Source of the DNA: Pseudomonadota bacterium
Lineage (GTDB): Bacteria; Pseudomonadota; Alphaproteobacteria; Rhizobiales; Hyphomicrobiaceae
Assembly: GCA_023405815.1 (NCBI GenBank)
Contig: JAEXXM010000026.1
Coordinates: 124,001-188,000 of the forward strand
DNA: 64,000 bases
Reading direction: 5' to 3'
The position numbers and the translations under genes were made by a program. Each line of letters starts with the position of its first letter. Position 1 is the stretch's first letter. The notes below the pieces were generated by a model. That model was given only the letters and a program-made list of their open reading frames with translations, was not told the origin of the DNA and did not search any database. Positions 7,892 to 15,099 of this stretch are shown here, in pieces.

Positions 7892-9685
7892 ATGAGTACG
7901 GGGGTCCTTCAAACGCCCGTCGCCGCCCCGTCAGCTGCCTCTCGGGAGCTGATCAGGGCAATCGACTGGAAAGGCGCGTTTTGGGTTGCCAGCGGCGTGC
8001 CGGCGCTGGTTCTCTTCTCGATAGGCGGCATTGCTGGCGTGGCTGGCAAGGTCGCCTTTGTAGTTTGGGTCGTGTCGATGGTGATGGGCTTCATCCAAGC
8101 CTTCACCTACGCCGAGATCGCCGGCCTCTTTCCCAACAAGTCCGGCGGCGCCTCCGTCTACGGCGCGGCAGCTTGGGTGCGCTACTCCAAGCTCATCGCC
8201 CCGCTCTCCGTCTGGTGTAACTGGATCGCGTGGTCACCCGTTCTGTCGCTCGGCTGCTCCATCGCCGCCGCCTACATACTCAACGCGGTAGCTCCGATCC
8301 CGGCAGCAGATAGCCCTGCCGTCGCGGCCTGGGTGCAGAGCAATGCCGCCTCGATCGCCCAGGACAGCCCGCGTGTCGTCGAATGGCTGGCTGCCAATGC
8401 GGGCAAGACTGCGTCCGACGCAGTAGCGGCCCTGTTGTCTGCCGATGGCGTGGCCGCTCTGACGCCGCATGTTCGCACCTGGACCTTGTTCGAGGGCACC
8501 CTCGGTCCGGTCCACTACTCGCTCAACACCGCGTTCCTCATCGGCGCGCTGCTGATGCTGATCACCTTCGCCATTCAGCACCGCGGCATCCTCGGCACCG
8601 CCAGCGTCCAGAAGTACATCGGCCTCGTCGTCATCATCCCGATGCTCATCGTCGGCGTGGTCCCGATCATCACCGGCCAAATCGACTGGTCGAACTACAC
8701 CCCCCTCGAGCCGCTGAAGGCAGCCTATGTCCCTGAGCTCGGCTCGTGGGGCATCGGCGGCTGGACGCTCGTCCTCGGCGGCATGTTCATCGCCGCCTGG
8801 TCGACCTACGGCTTCGAGACGGCGATCTGCTACACGAGCGAGTTCAAGGACCCCAAGAAGGACACGGTTCGCGCCATCCTTTTCTCGGGCCTGCTGTGCC
8901 TTGTGCTCTTTTCGCTCGTGCCATTTACCTTCCAGGGCGTTCTCGGCCTCGAAGGCATGCTGGCGACGCCGATCGTCGATGGCTCGGGCGTGGCCGAAGC
9001 GATGGGCAACATGGTGAGCGGCGGCGGTGGCTGGATCACCAACGCCTTCGTCATGCTCATGATCTGCGCTCTCATGCTCTCGATCATGACCGCCATGGCG
9101 GGCTCATCGCGCACGCTGTACCAGGGCTCGTATGACGGCTGGCTGCCGCGCTACCTCAGCCACGTCAACGAGCACGGCGCACCGACGCGCGCGATGTGGA
9201 CTGACCTCGTCGTCAACCTCGCCGTGCTCGCCATCGCCTGCGCTGATGCCACCAGCTTCTTCTTCATCCTGGCAGTGTCCAACGTCGGCTACATCATCTT
9301 CAACTTCTTGAACCTCAACGCCGGCTGGATCCACCGCGTCGACAACGGACACGTCATCCGTCCCTGGAAGGCGCCGACGTTCCTTCTGGCCCTCGGCGTC
9401 ATCTTCGCCTTCGTCAACGCCGTGTTCCTCGGAGCCGGCGCGAAGGTATGGAATCCGATGGCTCTGTGGGCGGGCCTCATCGCTGCGTCCCTGATCGTGC
9501 CGGTGTTCATCTTCCGTCACTACATCCAGGACCGCGGCAAGTTCCCCGACCACATGCTCGCGGACCTCGGCCTGACGCAGGCCGACCTCGGCAGGAAGCG
9601 TGCTGGCATTCTCCCGTATCTGGCGCTCGCGCTCGGTGTGGCGGTGATGCTCGCTGCGAACTCGTTCTTCCAGTTGCCGGCCTGA
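7892..9685 (+). CDS. APC-family permease, probable amine or amino acid transporter
   Basis: A 597-residue polytopic membrane protein of the amino acid-polyamine-organocation superfamily. The opening helix contains ASGVPALVLFSIGGIAG, and about twelve hydrophobic segments follow. WSTYGFETAICYTSEFKDPKKD is a typical APC segment before helix 7. Start ATG at 7892 has AAGGGAG upstream; the longer frame before it is non-coding leader. An additional hydrophilic stretch of about 80 residues lies between early helices (coded roughly 8290-8510), making the protein longer than the usual 450-500. Its place as first gene before dmm/tmm/tdm suggests import of trimethylamine, TMAO or a related amine; the substrate is inferred. 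Confidence 0.87.
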   Translation: MSTGVLQTPVAAPSAASRELIRAIDWKGAFWVASGVPALVLFSIGGIAGVAGKVAFVVWVVSMVMGFIQAFTYAEIAGLFPNKSGGASVYGAAAWVRYSKLIAPLSVWCNWIAWSPVLSLGCSIAAAYILNAVAPIPAADSPAVAAWVQSNAASIAQDSPRVVEWLAANAGKTASDAVAALLSADGVAALTPHVRTWTLFEGTLGPVHYSLNTAFLIGALLMLITFAIQHRGILGTASVQKYIGLVVIIPMLIVGVVPIITGQIDWSNYTPLEPLKAAYVPELGSWGIGGWTLVLGGMFIAAWSTYGFETAICYTSEFKDPKKDTVRAILFSGLLCLVLFSLVPFTFQGVLGLEGMLATPIVDGSGVAEAMGNMVSGGGGWITNAFVMLMICALMLSIMTAMAGSSRTLYQGSYDGWLPRYLSHVNEHGAPTRAMWTDLVVNLAVLAIACADATSFFFILAVSNVGYIIFNFLNLNAGWIHRVDNGHVIRPWKAPTFLLALGVIFAFVNAVFLGAGAKVWNPMALWAGLIAASLIVPVFIFRHYIQDRGKFPDHMLADLGLTQADLGRKRAGILPYLALALGVAVMLAANSFFQLPA

Positions 9686-9694
9686 TGCCTTCGG

Positions 9695-9718
9695 CCGGAG
9701 CGGCGCTTGCCGCTCCGG
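9695..9718 (+). terminator. Strong hairpin after the permease gene
   Basis: CCGGAGCGGC (9695-9704) and GCCGCTCCGG (9709-9718) form a perfect 10-bp stem with a GCTT loop, 9 bases after the permease stop. There is no uninterrupted T-run after it, so it may be a partial terminator, an attenuator or an mRNA-stabilising hairpin between the permease and dmmA. Confidence 0.6.
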
Positions 9719-9752
9719 TCACCTCTAATTCTTGCATGCAGTCATCCAGCTG

Positions 9753-9760
9753 AGAGGAGA
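9753..9760 (+). promoter_or_regulatory. Ribosome-binding site that fixes the TTG start of dmmA
   Basis: The purine run GAGGAGA within 9753-9760 lies about 8 bases before TTG at 9768. The alternative TTG at 9732 has no such site and would put this motif inside the coding region, so the shorter start is preferred. Confidence 0.6.
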
Positions 9761-9767
9761 CAGCGCA

Positions 9768-10373
9768 TTGCTGGCAAGTGACATAAAGAGCCGACCCGTG
9801 TATCCCGGGCTCGAGCCCGACCTGCACGCGACGAGCAATATTGTCGTCTGCGATCGTGCCGGCGCTACTGCCGTCATCGAGATGCTCGGCAAGGCCGGGG
9901 CCGAGTTCGCAGGCCGTACGACGGTGTTGCTGTCGACCGATGACTATCCCGACGCGCAGTCCGTCGAAGTAGAGATTGCCAGGTTGCAGCCAGCGCGCAC
10001 TGAGGCCGTGCCCAACATCGATGCGGCCGCTGCGGCCCTCGGCGAGCGCCTGTTTCGCGCCCAGATGGGCACGCGCATTTACGCCGCCGGCTCCGAGCCG
10101 CTGATCGGCTCCGTCGTTCAACGCGCCATGCGCTTCGGCGTCGATCACCTTTCGGTGCGCACCGAGCATCGCGGCTCTCTCAAGCGCCGCGTCCAGTGCG
10201 TCCACTGCAAGGGTTTGACTGAGAACGTCACCGCTTCCCCGGTCAAGTGCGCCCACTGCGGCTTGATGCTGACGGTGCGCGATCACTATTCGCGTCGTTA
10301 CGCAGCTTTCATCGGCGTGCGCATCGACGCCGAGGTTCCCGGAGAGATTCCAGAGCAGGTGCCATTCCAATGA
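9768..10373 (+). CDS. dmmA: Dimethylamine monooxygenase subunit DmmA family protein
   Basis: A 201-residue protein. The middle part has a nucleotide-binding-like fold (FRAQMGTRIYAAGSEPLIG), and the C-terminus carries two CxxC pairs (about C144/C147 and C161/C164) that look like a zinc ribbon or rubredoxin-like site. This layout matches the small DmmA subunit of dimethylamine monooxygenase, alias haem-dependent oxidative N-demethylase. TTG at 9768 is chosen for its strong ribosome-binding site. The stop overlaps the reductase start by ATGA, showing a tight operon. It probably helps pass electrons or assemble the complex; its exact biochemical part is less settled than that of the other subunits. 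Confidence 0.82.
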   Translation: MLASDIKSRPVYPGLEPDLHATSNIVVCDRAGATAVIEMLGKAGAEFAGRTTVLLSTDDYPDAQSVEVEIARLQPARTEAVPNIDAAAAALGERLFRAQMGTRIYAAGSEPLIGSVVQRAMRFGVDHLSVRTEHRGSLKRRVQCVHCKGLTENVTASPVKCAHCGLMLTVRDHYSRRYAAFIGVRIDAEVPGEIPEQVPFQ

Positions 10374-11335
10374 CAGCATCCGCATCGCGTCGCGTCCGCG
10401 TCGCCGAGGTCGAAAGCGTCGCCGAAGGGATCAAGCGCTTCCGGCTGGTCGACGCGGCCGGCGGTCCGCTTCCCGCCTTTTCCGCTGGCTCGCATGTCAT
10501 CATCACCATGCACGATGGCAATGGGCACATCTGGAAGAATGCCTACTCGCTCACCGGCGCGCCCGGCGAGACCAGCGCCTATGAGATCGGCGTGTTACGT
10601 GCGCCAGACTCGCGCGGCGGCTCCCATTTCATGCACGACCGGGTGAAGCCGGGGACCGAGTTGCAGATCAGCGATCCCGTGAACCTGTTTCCGATCGTCC
10701 GCACGGGACGCAAGCACATCCTCGTTGCCGGCGGCATCGGCATCACACCATTCCTCGCCATGATGAAGGAATTGTCCGAGCGCGGAGCCGACTTCGAGCT
10801 GCATTACGGCGTGCGCTCACTTTCGCGCGGCGCCTTCTGTCAGCACCTGTCGGATACCTACGGCGCGCGGGTGAAAATCTACCGCGACGATCACGGCGAG
10901 GCGATACCGCTACAGCGCATCCTCGGCGGCCAGCCGCTTGGCACGCATATGTATGTCTGCGGCCCGGCGGCGATGATCGATTGGGTCCTGGGTGTTGGCC
11001 GCTCGGCTGGATGGCCCGCCGAGAGCCTGCACTCGGAGAAGTTCACGGCCCCCCCGCCCGGAAGCGCCTTCACCGTCAAGCTTGCACGCTCGGGGCGCGA
11101 CATCGTCATCGGGCCGCAGCAGAGCATCCTCGAGGCTCTCGAGGAGCACGGCATCGACGCGCCGTATCTCTGCCGCGGCGGTGCATGCGGGCAATGCGAG
11201 ACGCGCGTAGTCGCCTGCGACGGCGCCCTGCAGCACAACGACGACTACCTCACCGCAGCGGAGAAGGCATCCGGCGAGAAGGTCATGATCTGTGTGTCGC
11301 GCGCCTCCGGCGGCGTGCTGACGCTCGATCTCTGA
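10370..11335 (+). CDS. PDR/VanB-type FMN and 2Fe-2S reductase, dimethylamine demethylase reductase subunit
   Basis: A 321-residue phthalate-dioxygenase-reductase-like protein. The N-terminal flavin barrel includes YSLTG. A nucleotide-binding domain follows (LVAGGIGITPFLAM and YVCGPAAMID). A C-terminal plant-type ferredoxin domain carries C268, C273, C276 and C308 in the C-x4-C-x2-C-x31-C arrangement. The start ATG at 10370 overlaps the dmmA stop. The characterised dimethylamine demethylase contains haem, FMN, 2Fe-2S and tetrahydrofolate; this gene supplies FMN and 2Fe-2S and feeds NAD(P)H electrons to the haem subunit coded next. Confidence 0.9.
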   Translation: MTASASRRVRVAEVESVAEGIKRFRLVDAAGGPLPAFSAGSHVIITMHDGNGHIWKNAYSLTGAPGETSAYEIGVLRAPDSRGGSHFMHDRVKPGTELQISDPVNLFPIVRTGRKHILVAGGIGITPFLAMMKELSERGADFELHYGVRSLSRGAFCQHLSDTYGARVKIYRDDHGEAIPLQRILGGQPLGTHMYVCGPAAMIDWVLGVGRSAGWPAESLHSEKFTAPPPGSAFTVKLARSGRDIVIGPQQSILEALEEHGIDAPYLCRGGACGQCETRVVACDGALQHNDDYLTAAEKASGEKVMICVSRASGGVLTLDL

Positions 11336-11366
11336 CCAACGTCCTCGCGCAGACTGGAGATAGAGC

Positions 11367-13580
11367 ATGGGTTTGGTTTTCAAGAACGAGACGTTCAGGG
11401 ACGACTTCACGTTTTCGAACAGTCCGGCCGCCATCAAGCGGTTTCCGTTTCCCTTCGCCGAGGACAAGTACATGTACTCGGTGAACATCGAGCCGCATCT
11501 GCCGGGGCCGAAGGGCTCCGTCTACGAGTTCCCCATCGACATTGACGAGCACTACGTTTCCGAGATGCGCGACCGCGCCCTCGTTCTCGAGAAGGACCCC
11601 AAGCGCTGCCAGGCGCTCCCGCACATGATGCCGGCGCAGTGGGACATGCTCGAGCTCTTGATGACCTCCATGGCGTCGAAGTATCCCGAGCACTTCACGC
11701 TCACCCAGGATGGCAACCGCTGGCACTGGATCAACCGGCCGCTCGGCATCGACCAGCACTTCGTGTTCGGTGATCCCTCGACGCTGCCCTATGGCCCGAT
11801 GGAATACATAGGCCGCCAGTGCCAGGGCGATTTCTCGCTCCAGGACCAGCGCGATGGCCAGCTCTGGATGGACGCCGGCATCATCACCACGCAGGCCGAT
11901 TGGTCGCTCGATTTCGACGTCGGCATGAACTTTACCGAGTGGCACGGCCCGGTTCCGCTGGCACATCAGGCGCGTGTGTTCGAGCGCGCGCTGAAGTTCC
12001 TGCTCAATCTTCAGAACGGTCATCCTGTCCGCCGTCTCAACTGGACGATGACCATCAACCCGCGGCTCGATACCAGCCCCGAGAACTACGACAAGTGGGG
12101 TATCGACCGCACCACCGTCACTCCCGAGAACGTCGGCGACAAGGTCCATCTGCGCGTCGAGCTGCAGGGCCTGTGGCGTCTGCCGCGCTCGAACGCGATC
12201 CTGTTCTCGATCCGCTGCTACCTCATCAAGATGAAGGAGCTCGTCACCGTGCCGAAGTGGGCGCGGCGGTTCCATCGCGTCCTGAAGACGCTGCCGCCAG
12301 AGCTCGTCGATTACAAGGGCATCACCCGCTACCAGGCGACGACCCTCGAATGGCTGTCGAAGTACGATGACGGCGCGGAGACGAGCCCCGGCGTGTGGCC
12401 CGACGATTTCCCCGGAGCACCAAAAATTCGAACGCAAGAAACCAATCGGAGCGAGAAGCCCATGACCGTAAGCAAGTTCTCTCGTCAATCAGTCCTCAAC
12501 GATCGCCATGCCGCTCTCGGCTCGGACCTGTCGACCGCCTGGAACGACATGCCCATTCCGCAGAACTATTCGAGCGATCCCTATGAGGAGACGGCCGCGG
12601 TTCGCTACCGCGCCGGCCTCATCGACGTCTCCGGCCTGCGCATGCTCAATGTAAAGGGCCCCGGCGCGCTGCCATTCCTCAACCACCTGCTCACCTCCGA
12701 CATCTCCAAGGCGAAGGTTGGCGACAGCCACATCAGCAACATTGTCAACGAGGCCGGCGCTCTCGTCGACGACGTCATCGTCTACGTCGACGGACCGGAG
12801 GACTTCCGCATCTCGCACGGTGGCGGATCGTTCGAGGAGGCGATGCTTCCCATCGCCGCGAAGTACGACGTCAAGATCGAGCGCGACAACGACGTGCACA
12901 TTCTCTCGCTGCAGGGTCCGCTGGCCCTCGAGGTGCTGGCGCCGCATACGCCGATGGATCTCGCCGGTCTCGGATACTTCCACCACGCGCCGACGACGCT
13001 GTTCGGCAAGCAGGTGCGGCTTGCGCGCGGCGGCTATTCCGGCGAGCGCGGATACGAGGTGTTCTGCTCGGCCGCCGATGCCCCTTACATCTGGGACACC
13101 ATCTTGGAGCTCGGCAAGTCCAAGGGCGTCGTCCCGGTCTCCTGGACGTGCCTCGACATCGTCCGCGTTGAGAGCAGCCTGCTCTTCTTCCCGTTCGACA
13201 TGCCGCACGGCGACACCACCCCCTGGGAGGTTCGCGCCGACTGGACCGTCGATCTGTCGAAGCCTGACTTCGTCGGCAAGCAGGCGCTCATCGCCAGCAA
13301 GGGCAAGGAGCGCTCCTTCATCACCGGCCTCGAGGTGGCGACCGATCGTGCGATCGAGCCCGGCTCGAAGATCACCGTCGGCGGCAAGGAAGTCGGCGTG
13401 GTGACGAGCACGGTCTTCAGCAAGCATCTGATGAAGTCGCTTGCCATGGCGCAGATCGAGCCGGCGTTCACGTCGCTCGGAACCGAGGTCGTCGTGCACG
13501 ACAAAGGCGAGCACTCGGCCGTCGTCGTGAAGATGCCGTTCTACGACCCGCTGCGCCTGCGCACCCACCCCAAGCAATAA
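11367..13580 (+). CDS. Haem-dependent dimethylamine N-demethylase fused to GcvT-type folate domain
   Basis: A 737-residue two-part protein. Residues 1 to about 350 match the DUF3445 haem-PAS catalytic subunit of oxidative N-demethylase (for example FPIDIDEHYV, DWSLDFDVGMNFTEWHGPVP). Residues 366-737 are a complete GcvT/aminomethyltransferase-like unit (YRAGLIDVSGLRM, GYSGERGYEVF, DFVGKQAL) expected to bind tetrahydrofolate. Together they would oxidise dimethylamine to monomethylamine and pass formaldehyde to folate. The join (about 351-365) is odd: the DNA is A-rich and contains GGAG at 12448-12451, ten bases before an in-frame ATG at 12462, as if two separate genes had lost a stop codon. The second half may also be translated alone. 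Confidence 0.88.
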   Translation: MGLVFKNETFRDDFTFSNSPAAIKRFPFPFAEDKYMYSVNIEPHLPGPKGSVYEFPIDIDEHYVSEMRDRALVLEKDPKRCQALPHMMPAQWDMLELLMTSMASKYPEHFTLTQDGNRWHWINRPLGIDQHFVFGDPSTLPYGPMEYIGRQCQGDFSLQDQRDGQLWMDAGIITTQADWSLDFDVGMNFTEWHGPVPLAHQARVFERALKFLLNLQNGHPVRRLNWTMTINPRLDTSPENYDKWGIDRTTVTPENVGDKVHLRVELQGLWRLPRSNAILFSIRCYLIKMKELVTVPKWARRFHRVLKTLPPELVDYKGITRYQATTLEWLSKYDDGAETSPGVWPDDFPGAPKIRTQETNRSEKPMTVSKFSRQSVLNDRHAALGSDLSTAWNDMPIPQNYSSDPYEETAAVRYRAGLIDVSGLRMLNVKGPGALPFLNHLLTSDISKAKVGDSHISNIVNEAGALVDDVIVYVDGPEDFRISHGGGSFEEAMLPIAAKYDVKIERDNDVHILSLQGPLALEVLAPHTPMDLAGLGYFHHAPTTLFGKQVRLARGGYSGERGYEVFCSAADAPYIWDTILELGKSKGVVPVSWTCLDIVRVESSLLFFPFDMPHGDTTPWEVRADWTVDLSKPDFVGKQALIASKGKERSFITGLEVATDRAIEPGSKITVGGKEVGVVTSTVFSKHLMKSLAMAQIEPAFTSLGTEVVVHDKGEHSAVVVKMPFYDPLRLRTHPKQ

Positions 13581-13631
13581 CCGGCCTGCAAAGCCATCAT
13601 CGATCCGCGAACCGACATTGAGGGAAGTACA

Positions 13632-14990
13632 ATGACACGCATTGCAGTTATCGGCGCCGGCCCGAGCGGCCTGGCGGTATTGAGGGCCTTCGAGAGCGCC
13701 CGCCTCAAGGGGGCTCAGATCCCCGAGATCGTCTGCTATGAGCGCCAGAAGGAAATGGGCGGCATCTGGAACTACACCTGGCGCACCGGCACCGACGAGT
13801 TCGGCGAGCAGGTGCATGCCAGCATGTACCGCTATCTGTGGTCCAACGGTCCCAAGGAGTGCCTCGAGTTCGCCGACTACTCCTTCGAGGAGCACTTCGG
13901 CCGCCCGATCCCCTCGTTCCCGCCGCGCGCCGTGCTGCACGACTACATCAAGGGCCGCATCGAGCGGAACGGCATCTCTCACTACGTCAAGCTCAGCACC
14001 GTCGTGCGCTGGGTGAGCTACAACGACAAGACCGGCAAGTTCACCGTGACGGTGAAGGACCTGCCGACGGACACGCTATCCTCGTCCGAGTTCGACTACG
14101 TGTTCTGCGCTTCCGGGCACTTCTCGACCCCGAACATTCCCGAGTTCCCCGGTCTCGACAAGTTCCCCGGCCGCGTCCTCCATTCGCACGACTTCCGCTC
14201 GGCCGACGAGTTCGCCGGCAAGGACGTGCTCTGCGTCGGCTCCAGCTACTCGTCGGAAGACATTGGCATCCAGTGCTACAAGTACGGCGCCAAGTCGGTG
14301 ACGTTCTCCTGGCGCACCAAGCCGATGGGCTTCAAGTGGCCCGAGAACTTCTCCGAGCTGCCGCTGCTGCAGAAGGTCGAGGGCAAGACGGCGTTCTTCA
14401 AGGACGGCACGAAGAAGGACGTCGATGCCATCATCCTGTGCACCGGCTACCTGCATCACCATCCCTTCCTAGAGGACACGATCCGCCTCAAGACGCGCAA
14501 TCGCCTCTATCCGCCGCACCTCTACAAGGGCATCGTCTGGTACGGCAATCCGAAGCTGATGTTCATCGGCATGCAGGATCAGTACTACACCTTCAACATG
14601 TTTGACGCTCAGGCTTGGTACGCGCGCGACCTCGTTCTCGGCCGCATCAAGCTGCCCTCGTTCGAGGCGATGGCCGACGACATCCAGAAGTGGATCAAGC
14701 AGGAAGAGGCCCTCGAGGATGCCTTCCAGGCGATCGACTTCCAGACCGAGTACGTCCGCGACCTGATGGCCCCGACGGACTATCCGCGTCTCGACGTCGA
14801 CGGCGTCGCCAAGATGTTCAAGGAGTGGGAGCACCACAAGATGGAGAACATCTTGACCTATCGCGACCGCTCTCACCGCTCGCTGCTGACGGGAACGCTG
14901 GCGCCCGTGCACCACACGCCGTGGATGAAAGCGCTCGATGACTCGATGGAGGCGTTCCTCAACCAGCCCTCGAAAGTTGCAGCGGAATAG
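13632..14990 (+). CDS. tmm: Trimethylamine monooxygenase (flavin-containing, Tmm)
   Basis: A 452-residue bacterial flavin-containing monooxygenase, oxidising trimethylamine to trimethylamine N-oxide with NADPH and O2. The FAD motif GAGPSG is at 8-13, the FMO signature [11 protein letters not shown] at 178-188, and the NADPH-binding segment [10 protein letters not shown] at about 203-212. Length and motifs match Tmm closely, and the neighbouring demethylase genes for its product chain support the specific name. The start ATG has GAGGGAAG upstream. It is 51 bp after the demethylase gene and probably in the same transcript; a hairpin follows it. Homologues can also oxidise other methylated amines and dimethylsulfide. 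Confidence 0.94.
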   Translation: MTRIAVIGAGPSGLAVLRAFESARLKGAQIPEIVCYERQKEMGGIWNYTWRTGTDEFGEQVHASMYRYLWSNGPKECLEFADYSFEEHFGRPIPSFPPRAVLHDYIKGRIERNGISHYVKLSTVVRWVSYNDKTGKFTVTVKDLPTDTLSSSEFDYVFCASGHFSTPNIPEFPGLDKFPGRVLHSHDFRSADEFAGKDVLCVGSSYSSEDIGIQCYKYGAKSVTFSWRTKPMGFKWPENFSELPLLQKVEGKTAFFKDGTKKDVDAIILCTGYLHHHPFLEDTIRLKTRNRLYPPHLYKGIVWYGNPKLMFIGMQDQYYTFNMFDAQAWYARDLVLGRIKLPSFEAMADDIQKWIKQEEALEDAFQAIDFQTEYVRDLMAPTDYPRLDVDGVAKMFKEWEHHKMENILTYRDRSHRSLLTGTLAPVHHTPWMKALDDSMEAFLNQPSKVAAE

Positions 14991-15016
14991 GAGCGCATCC
15001 CACCCGCTGTGATGCT

Positions 15017-15046
15017 GTCGCAGCCGCGCTCAGGCGCGGCTGCGGC
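15017..15046 (+). terminator. Hairpin between tmm and tdm
   Basis: CAGCCGCGC (15021-15029) pairs with GCGCGGCTG (15034-15042) around a TCAG loop, and the stem can be extended to 13 bp with one wobble (15017-15046). A short pyrimidine run follows but no real U-tract, so it may only partly reduce transcription into tdm. Confidence 0.5.
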
Positions 15047-15099
15047 AACTTTCCTCATAAGAGCCGTCAAAATAGCGGCCATGACAAAGGGGCTATGAC

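Noticed and set aside
12489..13982. Minus-strand open frame of 497 codons opposite the GcvT part and the tmm start
   Set aside because: It crosses the boundary of two genes on the other strand, has high Val/Asp/Arg content typical of antisense frames, and no motif.
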